Assembly (NCBI RefSeq): GCF_048263515.1
Contig: NZ_JBLXEC010000002.1
Location: 186,001 to 250,000, forward strand
From: Marinovum sp048263515
GTDB taxonomy: Bacteria > Pseudomonadota > Alphaproteobacteria > Rhodobacterales > Rhodobacteraceae
DNA length: 64,000 bases
Direction: 5' to 3'
Position 1 is the stretch's first letter; the number at the start of each line of letters is the position of its first letter. This document shows, piece by piece, positions 7,841-18,552 of the stretch. Under the pieces are notes generated by a model, which was not told the origin of the DNA, ran no database searches, and worked only from the letters and a program-made list of their open reading frames with translations. The translations under genes and the position numbers were made by a program.

Positions 7841-8884
7841 ATGAAGATGACCAAGCTGGGCCAGAGCGGCCTCGAGGTGTCCGAACTCTGCCTCGGCACG
7901 ATGACCTTCGGCACCCAGACGTCGCCCGAAGAGGCCCATGCCCAGATCGACCGCGCGCTGGAGCGCGGGGTGAATTTCATCGACACCGCCGAGATGTACC
8001 CGGTGAACCCGAAGTCGCGCGAAACCGTGGGCGGCACCGAGGCGATCATCGGCGACTGGATCGCGGCCAGCGGCCGGCGCAACGAGGTGGTTCTGGCCAC
8101 CAAGCACCTGGGCAACGGTTCCGACCAGTCGCCCGACGGCGGGCCGATCACCGCCAAGACCATTGCGCGCAGCATCGAAGGCTCGCTCAAGCGGCTCCGG
8201 ACCGACGTGATCGATCTCTACCAGTTTCACTGGCCCAACCGCGGGTCCTACATGTTCCGCAAGAACTGGACCTTCGATCCCTCCGGTCAGAACCGGGCCG
8301 AGGTGATTGCAAACATGGAGGAGTGTCTCGGCGCGCTGCAGCAGGAGGTCGAGCGCGGCACCATCCGCGCCTTCGGCGTTTCGAACGAGAGCGCCTGGGG
8401 CACCACCCAGTGGATCGAAGCCGCCAAGCGGGTGGGCGGGCCGCGCGTCGCCTCTCTGCAGAACGAATATTCGCTGATGTGTCGGCTGGCCGACACCGAT
8501 GTGGCCGAGATGTGCTGCAACGAAGACGTGGGGCTCCTGCCGTTTTCGCCGCTGGCCTGCGGCTACCTGACCGGCAAGTACAGCGGCGGCCGGGTGCCGG
8601 AAGGCTCGCGCATGTCGATCAATCCCGACATGGGCGCGCGGCACAGCGACCGGACGCTTGCCACCGCCGAGGATTACGTGGCGCTGGCGCGCAAGCACGG
8701 GGTGGACCCGGTGCACATGGCGCTGGCCTGGACGGTGCAGCGGCCTTTCGTGGCCTCCTCGATCCTCGGCGCGACGACCCTGGAGCAGCTGAACCATGCG
8801 CTGGATGCGGCCGAGGTCACGCTCTCTGACGAACTGCTGGAAGAGATCGACGCGCTGCACCGCGCCAAGCCGATGCCCTACTGA
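7841..8884 (+). CDS. Aldo/keto reductase, Tas-like
   Basis: A 347-residue aldo-keto reductase of the Tas type. The catalytic tetrad can be placed: D in FIDTAEMY, Y six residues on, K in LATKHLG and H in LYQFHWPNRG. The C-terminal NADPH-binding part is SSILGATTLEQLNHAL. The insertion MYPVNPKSRETVGGTE is typical of Tas homologues. It reduces carbonyl substrates with NADPH; the physiological substrate is unknown. The start is supported by ACAAGGGGA upstream. It stands alone with a terminator-free spacer before the next gene. Confidence 0.9.
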   Translation: MKMTKLGQSGLEVSELCLGTMTFGTQTSPEEAHAQIDRALERGVNFIDTAEMYPVNPKSRETVGGTEAIIGDWIAASGRRNEVVLATKHLGNGSDQSPDGGPITAKTIARSIEGSLKRLRTDVIDLYQFHWPNRGSYMFRKNWTFDPSGQNRAEVIANMEECLGALQQEVERGTIRAFGVSNESAWGTTQWIEAAKRVGGPRVASLQNEYSLMCRLADTDVAEMCCNEDVGLLPFSPLACGYLTGKYSGGRVPEGSRMSINPDMGARHSDRTLATAEDYVALARKHGVDPVHMALAWTVQRPFVASSILGATTLEQLNHALDAAEVTLSDELLEEIDALHRAKPMPY

Positions 8885-8957
8885 GGGCGTCCACGAGGGT
8901 TAACCTTTCTTAACAAACCGGCTTGTGCGGGCGGGGTTTCCGCCGCACATTCCCGGC

Positions 8958-9626
8958 ATGTTAAGACTTTGTTTACCTTTTGCGCTCTGCCTGAGCGCCC
9001 TGTTCCTGACCCCGGCACAGGCCGCGCCCGGCGAGATCACCGGCGTGGCCCGGGTGATCGACGGTGACACGCTGGACGTCGGCGACACCCGCGTCAGGCT
9101 CTTCGGCATCGATGCGGTCGAGCGCGACCAGACCTGCCGCCACCCCACCCGCGGCGACTGGCCCTGTGGCCGGGACGTGGCGCAGGAGGTGGCCTTCTGG
9201 CTCAATGGCGAGCGTCTGAGCTGCCGGCCCGAGGACCGCGACCGCTATGGCCGGGTGGTGGCCACCTGCTACCTGCGCGAGGCCGATGTCGGCGCGGTGC
9301 TGGTCGAGGCCGGCCTGGCCTTTGCCTACAGCAAGTATTCCGACCGCTACGAGACCCTGCAGGCCCGGGCGCTGGCGGCGGGGCGGGGGCTCTGGACTTC
9401 GGTGGTGGTGCAGCCCGAACGCTTCCGTCGCGGGACCGACCCGGTGGTGCCGGCCCAGGCGGAATGCCGGATCAAGGGCAATATTTCCTCCAAAGGCACC
9501 AGGATCTACCACCTGCCGGGCCAGGAATGGTACAACAGAACCCGGATCTCGCCGGAAAATGGCGAGCGCTGGTTCTGCTCGGAGGCAGAGGCCCGCCGCG
9601 CCGGCTGGCGCAAGGCCAGACGCTGA
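8958..9626 (+). CDS. Secreted staphylococcal-nuclease-like protein
   Basis: A 222-residue exported nuclease. MLRLCLPFALCLSALFL plus TPAQAA is a clear signal peptide, so ATG 8958 is preferred over the GTG at 8925. The SNase domain carries VIDGDTLDVG, VRLFGIDAVE and DRYGRVVATC, including the Asp and Arg residues used for Ca2+ binding and catalysis. After residue 165 comes a cysteine-bracketed C-terminal module, CRIKGNISSKGTRIYHLPGQ, matching the small sunset-type domain often attached to SNases. It probably degrades DNA or RNA in the periplasm or outside the cell. Confidence 0.88.
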   Translation: MLRLCLPFALCLSALFLTPAQAAPGEITGVARVIDGDTLDVGDTRVRLFGIDAVERDQTCRHPTRGDWPCGRDVAQEVAFWLNGERLSCRPEDRDRYGRVVATCYLREADVGAVLVEAGLAFAYSKYSDRYETLQARALAAGRGLWTSVVVQPERFRRGTDPVVPAQAECRIKGNISSKGTRIYHLPGQEWYNRTRISPENGERWFCSEAEARRAGWRKARR

Positions 9627-9639
9627 GCCACGGCTCCTC

Positions 9640-9660
9640 AAGCCCGACGGGGCTTTCTTC
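9640..9660 (+). terminator. Rho-independent terminator after the nuclease gene
   Basis: AAGCCC-gacg-GGGCTT followed by TTCTTC begins 13 nt after the stop codon. The stem is short but the T-rich tail fits. Confidence 0.6.
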
Positions 9661-9674
9661 GCCCCGCCTCCCCC

Positions 9675-9740
9675 CTTCCTCTTGCCGAAAATACCCTCGG
9701 GGGGCGGCCACAGGCCGGGGGGCAGAGCCCCCAAGCCCGG
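9675..9740. repeat. Dispersed GC-rich intergenic repeat
   Basis: Contains CTTCCTCTTGCCGAAAATAC followed by CCTCGGGGGG and the hairpin GGGGGGCAGAGCCCCC. The same block order occurs near 33.38-33.45 kb, and inverted near 25.72-25.77 kb. It separates the nuclease and mutase genes. Confidence 0.65.
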
Positions 9741-9756
9741 CCCGCCCCCGGGCGCC

Positions 9757-11886
9757 TCAGCCGCGGGCTTCGCGGATCAGCCGCAGGATGTCCTGAGCCG
9801 CCGTGGGAATGTTGGTCCCCGGCCCGAAGATCGCCTTCACCCCGGCCTTTTTCAGGAATTCGTAGTCCTGCTGCGGGATGACCCCGCCGCAGATCACGAT
9901 GATGTCGCCGGCGTCATTGGCCTTGAGCGCCTCGATCAGCTGCGGCGCCAGGGTCTTGTGGCCGGCCGCCTGTGACGAGATGCCCACCACGTGCACATCG
10001 TTGTCGACCGCGTCCTGCGCCGCCTCTTCCGGGGTCTGGAACAGCGGGCCGACGTCGACGTCGAAGCCGATGTCGGCGAATGCGGTGGCAATCACCTTGG
10101 CGCCGCGGTCATGCCCGTCCTGGCCCATCTTGACCACCAGCATCCGTGGCCGGCGGCCTTCCTCTGCGGCGAAATCCTCGACCGATTTCTGGATCGCGGC
10201 AAAGCCTTCGTCGCCCTCGTAGGCCGCGCCATAGACGCCGGCCAGGGTCTTCACCTCGGCGCGGTGCCGTCCGAATACTTTTTCCATTGCCATGCTGATC
10301 TCTCCCACGCTGGCTCGGGCCCGGGCGGCTTCGACCGCCGCTTCCAGAAGGTTGCCGCCCTCGCTGGCGCGGCGGCTCAGTTCCGCCAGTGCCGCATCAC
10401 AGGCGGCCTGATCACGTTCGCCGCGAATGCGTTCGAGCCGGGCAATCTGGCTGTCGCGCACCTTGACGTTGTCGACATCGAGGATGTCGATCGGGTCTTC
10501 GCGGTCCTTGCGGTACTTGTTGACGCCGACGATCACCTCGTCGCCCTTGTCGATCATCGCCTGGCGGGTGGCGGCGCTTTCCTCGATGCGCAGCTTGGGC
10601 ATGCCCGAGGCCACGGCCTTGGTCATGCCGCCCATCTCCTCGACCTCCTCGATCAGCGCCCAAGCCTTCTCGGCCAGTTCCGCCGTCAGGCTTTCGACAT
10701 AGTACGACCCCGCCAGCGGATCGACCACATTGGTCACGCCGGTCTCTTCCTGCAGGATCAGCTGGGTGTTGCGGGCGATCCGGGCCGAGAAGTCCGTCGG
10801 CAGGGCGATCGCCTCGTCCAGCGCGTTGGTGTGCAGCGACTGCGTGCCGCCCAGCACCGCCGACATCGCCTCGTATGCGGTGCGGATGACGTTGTTGTAG
10901 GGGTCCTGCTCCTGCAGAGACACGCCCGAGGTCTGACAATGGGTGCGCAGCATCTTGGAGCGGTCGTTCTTGGCGCCGAACTCGGTCATGATGCGGTGCC
11001 AGAGCAGGCGCGCGGCGCGCAGCTTGGCGGCTTCCATGAAGAAGTTCATGCCAATGGCAAAGAAGAAAGACAGTCGGCCGGCAAACTTGTCGACATCCAT
11101 GCCGGCCTCGATCGCGGCGCGCACGTATTCGCGGCCGTCGGCCAGGGTATAGGCCAGCTCCTGCACCAGGTTCGCCCCGGCCTCCTGCATGTGGTAGCCG
11201 GAGATCGAGATCGAGTTGAATTTTGGCATCTCGTTCGAGGTGTATTCGATGATGTCCGAGATGATCCGCATCGAGGGTTCCGGCGGATAGATATAGGTGT
11301 TGCGGACCATGAACTCCTTGAGGATGTCGTTCTGGATCGTGCCAGACAGCACCGAGCGGTCGTGGCCCTGTTCCTCGCCGGTCACGATAAAGGAAGCGAG
11401 GATCGGGATCACCGCGCCGTTCATCGTCATCGAGACCGAGACCTTGTCCAGCGGGATGCCGTCGAACAGGATCTTCATGTCTTCAACGCTGTCGATGGCG
11501 ACACCCGCCTTGCCGACATCGCCCACCACCCGAGGATGATCGCTGTCATAACCGCGGTGGGTGGCCAGGTCGAAGGCGACGGAGACGCCCTGCTGTCCGG
11601 CGGCCAGGTTGCGGCGGTAGAAGGCGTTGGATTCCTCGGCGGTCGAGAACCCGGCGTACTGGCGGATCGTCCAGGGCCGGCCGGCATACATCGTGGCCTT
11701 GGGCCCGCGGGTAAAGGGCGCAAAGCCGGGCAGGGACCCCATGTGCGGCAATTCGGCGGTGTCTTCCTCGGTGTAGAGCGGCTGCACCTCGATGCCTTCC
11801 AGCGTCTTCCACGTCAGATCCTCGAGCGGTCGGCCGCGCAGCTCCTTTTCCGCCAGCGCCTTCCAGTCGTCCTTTGTCGGGCTCAT
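9757..11886 (-). CDS. scpA: Methylmalonyl-CoA mutase
   Basis: A 709-residue single-chain methylmalonyl-CoA mutase, which converts (R)-methylmalonyl-CoA to succinyl-CoA using adenosylcobalamin. The substrate barrel carries GVSVAFDLATHRGYDSD and the active-site stretch TIQNDILKEF. The C-terminal B12 domain has DGHDRGAKVIA (the cobalt-ligating histidine) and ends in PGTNIPTAA. The start MSPTKDDWKALA is chosen over an upstream frame extension because it matches the family and has a purine-rich Shine-Dalgarno. It completes the propionate pathway with pccA and pccB on the same strand. Confidence 0.96.
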   Translation of the reverse strand: MSPTKDDWKALAEKELRGRPLEDLTWKTLEGIEVQPLYTEEDTAELPHMGSLPGFAPFTRGPKATMYAGRPWTIRQYAGFSTAEESNAFYRRNLAAGQQGVSVAFDLATHRGYDSDHPRVVGDVGKAGVAIDSVEDMKILFDGIPLDKVSVSMTMNGAVIPILASFIVTGEEQGHDRSVLSGTIQNDILKEFMVRNTYIYPPEPSMRIISDIIEYTSNEMPKFNSISISGYHMQEAGANLVQELAYTLADGREYVRAAIEAGMDVDKFAGRLSFFFAIGMNFFMEAAKLRAARLLWHRIMTEFGAKNDRSKMLRTHCQTSGVSLQEQDPYNNVIRTAYEAMSAVLGGTQSLHTNALDEAIALPTDFSARIARNTQLILQEETGVTNVVDPLAGSYYVESLTAELAEKAWALIEEVEEMGGMTKAVASGMPKLRIEESAATRQAMIDKGDEVIVGVNKYRKDREDPIDILDVDNVKVRDSQIARLERIRGERDQAACDAALAELSRRASEGGNLLEAAVEAARARASVGEISMAMEKVFGRHRAEVKTLAGVYGAAYEGDEGFAAIQKSVEDFAAEEGRRPRMLVVKMGQDGHDRGAKVIATAFADIGFDVDVGPLFQTPEEAAQDAVDNDVHVVGISSQAAGHKTLAPQLIEALKANDAGDIIVICGGVIPQQDYEFLKKAGVKAIFGPGTNIPTAAQDILRLIREARG

Positions 11887-12015
11887 CAGGTGATCCTTTC
11901 CTCTGCGGCAGGGCGGCTCGCGCGCCTGCGAAATCGGTTGCAATGGCGCGGGCTCACGCCATTCTCAGTCGTAATCGGGTGGCAAATGCCTATATGCTGG
12001 GTACGAGGAGGACAC

Positions 12016-12558
12016 ATGGCCCAGATGTACCGCGTTCTGACGATGATCTTTGCCGCTGCCGCGACCGGTGTCGCGGCGCAGGAACTGGCCGTGGCCCAGG
12101 GCTCGCCGGCCCCGGAGGCCGCGCCCGTGGCGGCCGAGGAAGTCCCGCAAGGGACCGAAGAGGCGGCCGCCGCGACCGAGGCCATCGAAGCCGAGCCGGT
12201 GATCCAGCCGGCCGGGCTGCACGAGCTCGAGGAATACCTCTGGCTCAAGCGTCCGGTGGTGGTCTTTGCCGACAGCCCCGCCGATCCGCGGTTCCAGCAG
12301 CAGATGGACCTGCTGCAGGAGCGGCTCGAGGAGCTGGCCGAGCGTGACGTCGTGGTGCTCACCGATACCGATGCCTCCGTGCTGACCCCCTTGCGCGAAA
12401 AGCTGCGGCCGCGCGGCTTCATGCTGGTGCTGATCGGCAAGGACGGCTCGGTGTACCTGCGCAAGCCCTTCCCCTGGTCGGTGCGCGAGATCACCCGCTC
12501 GATCGACAAGCTGCCGCTGCGCCAGCAGGAAATCCGCGACCGGCGCAACAGCGGCTGA
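12016..12558 (+). CDS. DUF4174 domain protein, exported
   Basis: A 180-residue protein with an N-terminal signal peptide (MAQMYRVLTMIFAAAATGVA). An acidic Ala/Glu/Pro-rich linker follows (about 25-60), then a thioredoxin-like DUF4174 domain: LEEYLWLKRPVVVFADSP, DVVVLTDTD and GFMLVLIGKDGSVYLR. The redox CxxC is absent. The ATG follows GAGGAGG. Only the last part of a much longer open frame is real; the rest is antisense to the mutase. It sits inside the propionate locus but on the opposite strand. Function unknown; periplasmic location inferred. Confidence 0.8.
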   Translation: MAQMYRVLTMIFAAAATGVAAQELAVAQGSPAPEAAPVAAEEVPQGTEEAAAATEAIEAEPVIQPAGLHELEEYLWLKRPVVVFADSPADPRFQQQMDLLQERLEELAERDVVVLTDTDASVLTPLREKLRPRGFMLVLIGKDGSVYLRKPFPWSVREITRSIDKLPLRQQEIRDRRNSG

Positions 12559-12621
12559 CACTGCCGCCGCGCCGCGCCGCCGGGCGCCCCGCCTATGGCC
12601 TCCTGCGCCGCCATGGGGCGA

Positions 12622-14667
12622 TCATTCGAATTCCATGATCACGTCGTCCACCGCAAGGCTGTCGCCGGCGCCGGCGTTGATCTTGGACACCACGCCGGTG
12701 CGTTCGGCGCGCAGGATGTTCTCCATCTTCATCGCCTCCACGGTGCAGAGCGCCTGGCCCTCCTGGACCTCCTGACCGACCTCGACATCGACCTTCACGA
12801 TCAGGCCGGGCATCGGGCAGAGCAGCATCTTCGAGGTGTCCGGCGGCAGTTTCTCGGGCATCAGGGACGCCAGCTCTGCCTGGCGGCGCGAGCGGACATG
12901 CACCTTGAGATCGGCCCCGCGCGAGCGGATGCGGAAGCCATGGGTGATCTTGTCGACCTTGAGCACCAGCGGCGCGCCGTCGACCGTCATCTTGGCCAGC
13001 GTCTGCCCCGGGGTCCAGGCGCCGTCGACCCGCAGGCTGGCGCCATCCTCGAAGCGCACGGTGGCGCCCGACGGATCGGCGTCGATCTCGAGGTGATAGG
13101 TCACCCCCTGCAGCGTCACCGTCGCCTTGTTGTCGACCCGGCGCTCGTGGTTATCCAGCCGCCCCGAAACGCGGGTGCGGCGGATCTCGGCCACGCGGTT
13201 CATCGCCGCGGTGCAGGCCGCGATCTCGCGCAGCGCCGTGTCGTCCAGAGTCACACCGTCAAAGCCTTCGGGGTATTCCTCTGCGATGAAGGCGGTGGTC
13301 ATCTCGCCCGAGACGAACTTGGGATGGTCCATCACCGCCGACAGGAACGGGATGTTGTGACCGATGCCCTCGACCTCGAAACTGTCGAGCGCGACGCGCA
13401 TCGCTTCGATCGCCGCGCCCCGGGTCGGCGCCCAGGTGCAGAGCTTGGCGATCATCGGGTCGTAGTACATGCTGATCTCGCCGCCCTCGAAGACGCCGGT
13501 GTCATTGCGCACAGCGGTGTCACCTGCCGGCGCATCCCCCTGCCATTTGTCGTTCTCCAGTAGCGGGCCGGCGGCCACCTCTACCGGCGGGCGGTAGCGG
13601 GTCAGACGGCCGATCGAGGGCAGGAAGTTGCGGTAGGGGTCCTCGGCATAGAGCCGGCTTTCCACCGCCCAGCCGGTGAGTTTGACGTCGTCCTGGGTGA
13701 TCGACAGCTTCTCGCCGGCGGCGACGCGGATCATCTGCTCGACAAGGTCGACACCGGTGATCAGCTCGGTCACCGGATGTTCCACCTGCAGACGGGTGTT
13801 CATCTCGAGGAAGAAGAAGTTCTTGTCGCCGTCGACGATGAATTCCACGGTGCCGGCGCTGGCGTAGTCCACCGCCTTGGCGAGCGCCACCGCCTGTTCG
13901 CCCATGGCGCGGCGGGTGGCCTCGTCGAGGAAGGGCGAGGGGGCCTCTTCGATGACCTTCTGGTTGCGGCGCTGGATCGAGCATTCCCGCTCGCCCAGAT
14001 AGACTGCATTGCCGTGCTGGTCGGCCAGGACCTGGATCTCGATGTGGCGCGGCTGGGTGACGAATTTCTCGATGAAGATACGGTCATCGCCAAAGCTGCT
14101 GGCCGCCTCGTTCTTGGACGACTGGAAGCCCTCGCGCGCCTCGGCGTCGTTCCAGGCAATACGCATGCCCTTGCCGCCGCCGCCCGCGCTGGCCTTGATC
14201 ATCACCGGGTAGCCGATCTCGCCGGAGATCTTCACCGCCTCCTCGGCATCCTCGATCAGCCCCATGTAGCCCGGCACGGTCGAGACATTGGCCTCCTGCG
14301 CCAGCTTCTTGGAGGTGATCTTGTCGCCCATTGCCTCGATCGCGCCGACCGGCGGCCCGATGAAGGCCACGCCGGCGGCTTCGAGCGCCTGGGCGAACTT
14401 GGGATTCTCGGACAGGAAGCCATAGCCCGGATGCACCGCCTGAGCGCCCGTCTGCTTGATCGCCTCCATGATCTTGTCGATCACGATATAGGACTGGTTG
14501 GCCTGCGGCGGGCCTATGTGAACGGCCTCGTCCGCCATCTTGACATGCAGCGCGTGCTTGTCGGCGTCGGAATAGACGGCCACCGTCTTGATGCCCATCT
14601 TGCGGGCCGATTTGATGACACGGCAGGCAATCTCGCCACGGTTGGCGATCAGGATCTTGTCGAACAT
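12622..14667 (-). CDS. pccA: Propionyl-CoA carboxylase alpha subunit
   Basis: A 681-residue biotin carboxylase plus biotin carrier subunit. The N-terminus MFDKILIANRGEIACRV, the ATP-grasp loop KASAGGGGKGMRI, and EMNTRLQVEHPVTE define the carboxylase. The biotinyl lysine lies in EAMKMEN, 35 residues from the C-terminus. It carboxylates biotin, which the PccB subunit uses to make (S)-methylmalonyl-CoA. Length matches PccA rather than AccC. It is separated from pccB by five small genes on the same strand, which suggests one long transcription unit. Confidence 0.95.
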   Translation of the reverse strand: MFDKILIANRGEIACRVIKSARKMGIKTVAVYSDADKHALHVKMADEAVHIGPPQANQSYIVIDKIMEAIKQTGAQAVHPGYGFLSENPKFAQALEAAGVAFIGPPVGAIEAMGDKITSKKLAQEANVSTVPGYMGLIEDAEEAVKISGEIGYPVMIKASAGGGGKGMRIAWNDAEAREGFQSSKNEAASSFGDDRIFIEKFVTQPRHIEIQVLADQHGNAVYLGERECSIQRRNQKVIEEAPSPFLDEATRRAMGEQAVALAKAVDYASAGTVEFIVDGDKNFFFLEMNTRLQVEHPVTELITGVDLVEQMIRVAAGEKLSITQDDVKLTGWAVESRLYAEDPYRNFLPSIGRLTRYRPPVEVAAGPLLENDKWQGDAPAGDTAVRNDTGVFEGGEISMYYDPMIAKLCTWAPTRGAAIEAMRVALDSFEVEGIGHNIPFLSAVMDHPKFVSGEMTTAFIAEEYPEGFDGVTLDDTALREIAACTAAMNRVAEIRRTRVSGRLDNHERRVDNKATVTLQGVTYHLEIDADPSGATVRFEDGASLRVDGAWTPGQTLAKMTVDGAPLVLKVDKITHGFRIRSRGADLKVHVRSRRQAELASLMPEKLPPDTSKMLLCPMPGLIVKVDVEVGQEVQEGQALCTVEAMKMENILRAERTGVVSKINAGAGDSLAVDDVIMEFE

Positions 14668-14764
14668 GGGTGGTCCTTCTTGGTCTGGCTGAACACGACA
14701 GAACGGCCCCGCGGCGCCTCAGGCGCCGGAGACCGTTTCAAGGTTGTTGAGAGAGGAGACGGCG

Positions 14765-14893
14765 TTACCGGTGCAAGGGCCCGACCATCGAATGACCCGA
14801 GCGCGAGGTGACCTCGGCCGGGCTGCATGCCGACAGTGCGGCCAAAGCCAACATCACTACCATACGCACGCTGATCTGTCTGACTGCTCTCAT
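14765..14893 (-). CDS. Small lipoprotein (42 aa) in the pcc locus
   Basis: A short reading frame of 43 codons beginning MRAVRQISVRMVVMLALAAL, with lipobox LSAC at residues 20-23 and a 20-residue mature part ending MVGPLHR. An AGGGGCAGG-type ribosome site precedes the ATG. It lies between pccA and an unknown gene on the same strand. A lipid anchor is inferred from the lipobox; function unknown. Confidence 0.72.
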   Translation of the reverse strand: MRAVRQISVRMVVMLALAALSACSPAEVTSRSGHSMVGPLHR

Positions 14894-15253
14894 GTCCTGC
14901 CCCTTTTGCCAGAAGCTTGTGGCAGCAGAGGGTAACGTGGTTCCGGTCGCGCGTAACCCTGGGGGAGCGCGAATTCCGGCGCAGTGATGCCGAAGGGGGA
15001 CAGGCCGTGCGGGGATGCGGGAGCGCTGGCATGCGGGCCGGGGAAAAAGACGCGGGCGGATGCGAAGGGGACACGCAGCGCCGCCCGCAGGTCAAAGGGT
15101 AACGGTGATCGATCGGGAACGATTGGCAGCCCGACCACACGGTTATGCCGTTGACTGTGCGGCGGCGGCGATCCGCTGCCAAGGGCAGACAGAGGCCGCC
15201 GGGGCGATCGGCAAGGCTCCGCGTGTTTGCGGCGGGAATGCGCAGAAAGATGC
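14894..15253. other. 360-nt gap, no gene recognised
   Basis: Several open frames cross this stretch on both strands but none has a family-like sequence or convincing ribosome site. It probably contains the promoter and leader of the small lipoprotein gene. No repeat was recognised here. Confidence 0.4.
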
Positions 15254-15616
15254 TCATCCCCAGGGGCCGTTCTCTTCGAAGGCCTCGGGAAAGGCCTGCC
15301 GGGCGGCGGCCTCGTCGAGGATCAGCCGGGCCTCGTAATCCTCGGGGTTGAAGGGATCGTCATAAGGCAGCACCTCGCGGCCGAACAGCCAGCTGAGCCG
15401 GCCGGCGTCGAGATTGCCACGCTCGAAGGGCTCGGTGCCGAAATGCTGCCAGAGCGCCGCGATGAACCACAGGTCGGCGCGCCGGTCGGGCGCGCGGCGG
15501 TCACGATAGCGCTCGCGCCGGATGATCGGCGTGGCCCCCTTGGGGTTGGGGCGGCGGACGGTGAACTGGAAATCGGTGCCGGGAAGGCGGCCGGGGAAAC
15601 CGCGATGCTTGATCAT
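15254..15616 (-). CDS. Conserved hypothetical protein (120 aa)
   Basis: A 120-residue basic protein beginning MIKHRGFPGRLPGTDFQFTV. Its second half is WFIAALWQHFGTEPFERGNL and then an acidic tail (DDPFNPEDYEARLILDEAAA). It has no signal peptide, membrane segment or known motif. The arginine-rich stretch RRERYRDRRAPDRRADLW could contact nucleic acid, but this is only a guess. It sits among the small pcc-locus genes and is probably co-transcribed with them. Confidence 0.7.
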   Translation of the reverse strand: MIKHRGFPGRLPGTDFQFTVRRPNPKGATPIIRRERYRDRRAPDRRADLWFIAALWQHFGTEPFERGNLDAGRLSWLFGREVLPYDDPFNPEDYEARLILDEAAARQAFPEAFEENGPWG

Positions 15617-15682
15617 GCCGCGCCCTCCCGGAAGGAGGCGGGCAGTGGCAGGACAGGCCCGGGGGCCTGTCCCGGTCGTGTC

Positions 15683-15826
15683 TTACTTGTACTTGCCGGT
15701 GTAGACGGGCTCGACCGAAATCGGCTCCGGATCAACAACGATATATTCCTCTTCCTGCTGCTGCGAACATGCCGCGACAGCTGTGAAGAGGCCAAGGGCT
15801 GCGATGAGCTTGAGGCTCTTGGACAT
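15683..15826 (-). CDS. Small acidic lipoprotein (47 aa)
   Basis: A 47-residue product beginning MSKSLKLIAALGLFTAVAAC. The lipobox is VAAC (cysteine 20). The mature part is very acidic (SQQQEEEYIVVDPEPISVE) and ends VYTGKYK. AGGAGAA precedes the ATG with good spacing. The C-terminal VxPEPISVEPxYTGKYK pattern is, from memory, shared by other Rhodobacterales lipoproteins. The function is not known. Confidence 0.82.
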   Translation of the reverse strand: MSKSLKLIAALGLFTAVAACSQQQEEEYIVVDPEPISVEPVYTGKYK

Positions 15827-16040
15827 ATAGTTCTCCTGTCAGTCACAACGGCATGGATCCGCGCATGCAGCGACGGACCATACCGATACAAAGGTAAGGT
15901 CACTTGGGTGTAACCCGCCTTAACTTTAGTCGATAACTGCCCGGAAATATATGGCTTTTCCACGTGGTCGAAGGCATGTGGCGCGAAAGCCGCATTCTGC
16001 GGCGACATCGGCGAAACCGCCGCAAGATATAGTGTCCGCA

Positions 16041-16532
16041 TCAGAACAGCTCCCAGATGCAGGTGGCTTCCTCGATGGTATAGCTCTCGAAGAACTGTGC
16101 CACGTCGGGTGCGATTGTGCCGAAATCGAGCGGCTCGGAACTTATCGAGATGACAATGCGTTCGGCAGGAAGGCCGCGAATGCCAAGCTCGGGCAGGGCA
16201 ACGGTATTGCAGAGGTGTTCCATGTCGGCGAACACCGCTTCCATGTCCAGCGCGGCATGCGCCAGCGCCGGCGCAACGAATCGCGCCCGGAAGATCGCCA
16301 GCGGTGTTTCGGTCTCGTCACGGTATTCCTGCAGGCTGACCTGAAGGCCCGAGGGCACCTCGAGCCAGGCCGGATCGGTCGCGGCGGCGGGCGCCGCGCT
16401 GGCCCAGAGCATTGCAATCGCTGGTAAAATCAAGTGGCAGCCCCGCCCCCGTTGCCGGGCTCCTCCCGGCGGGGCTGCGCGGCGTGTGGTTCCCCCTCGC
16501 GCCGCAGTAAACTCGATGTGATACAAGGTCAT
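16041..16532 (-). CDS. Exported DUF6497-like protein
   Basis: A protein of up to 163 residues. The ATG at 16532 overlaps the upstream stop as ATGA, but a hydrophobic export segment (ILPAIAMLWASAAPAAA) begins only near residue 35. A TTG there could give a conventional signal peptide. The mature part has FRARFVAPALAHAALDMEAV, DMEHLCNTVALPELG and the ending EEATCIWELF, with two cysteines likely to pair in the periplasm. I believe it belongs to the small Rhodobacterales family DUF6497. Function unknown. Confidence 0.7.
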   Translation of the reverse strand: MTLYHIEFTAARGGTTRRAAPPGGARQRGRGCHLILPAIAMLWASAAPAAATDPAWLEVPSGLQVSLQEYRDETETPLAIFRARFVAPALAHAALDMEAVFADMEHLCNTVALPELGIRGLPAERIVISISSEPLDFGTIAPDVAQFFESYTIEEATCIWELF

Positions 16533-16885
16533 ATCAGAACTTTCCCCTTGGTCAACCGGGCGCATCGCTGCCAGCGGGCGCGCAGGTCGGGATCGTGCAG
16601 CATTTCGCCGATCAGCGCCTCGGTCCGCGACCTGGGGCAGGGGCCGGCAACGGTGCCACCGGCGGTGACGCTCAGACCCTCGGCGGCCCTTTCGATCCGC
16701 ACCACCGGCGCAAAGCCGCGCAGGCGCTGCAAGCGGCGCCACATGTCCTGACGGATCATCTGCGCCAGCGGTAGCATCCGCAGCGGCGGGAACGCCGCGC
16801 TGGCGGAGACGTCGAACCGCGCCTCGGGCCGCCGCGACAGGGTGAGCCCCGTCGCGTCGCGCCGGATATGCCAGGTCGTGCTCAA
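16529..16885 (-). CDS. Hypothetical protein (118 aa) next to pccB
   Basis: A 118-residue basic protein beginning MSTTWHIRRDATGLTLSRRP. It contains PPLRMLPLAQMIRQDMWRRL and a C-terminal RTEALIGEMLHDPDLRARW. No domain is recognised. It lies 64 nt downstream of pccB on the same strand and is coupled to the next gene by an ATGA overlap, so it is probably part of the pcc transcription unit. Cytoplasmic by absence of a signal sequence. Confidence 0.72.
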   Translation of the reverse strand: MSTTWHIRRDATGLTLSRRPEARFDVSASAAFPPLRMLPLAQMIRQDMWRRLQRLRGFAPVVRIERAAEGLSVTAGGTVAGPCPRSRTEALIGEMLHDPDLRARWQRCARLTKGKVLI

Positions 16886-16949
16886 GAGAGCGCCTCCTCG
16901 GACCCTTGCAGGCCCTCTTCGGATGAAATCTGCCGCGCCGCCGGGGCGA

Positions 16950-18482
<1,533 letters not shown>

Positions 18483-18552
18483 CATCGGCCCCTTGACTGT
18501 TTCCGCGAGACCATACTGCGATGCAGCGACGAGGCAAGGTAAAGGTGGAATA

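Noticed and set aside
9991..12015. Long plus-strand open frame (over 800 codons) antisense to the mutase gene
   Set aside because: It reads the complement of the mutase codons and has His/Asp/Gly-rich low-complexity composition typical of GC-rich shadow frames. Only its last part from 12016 is a real gene.
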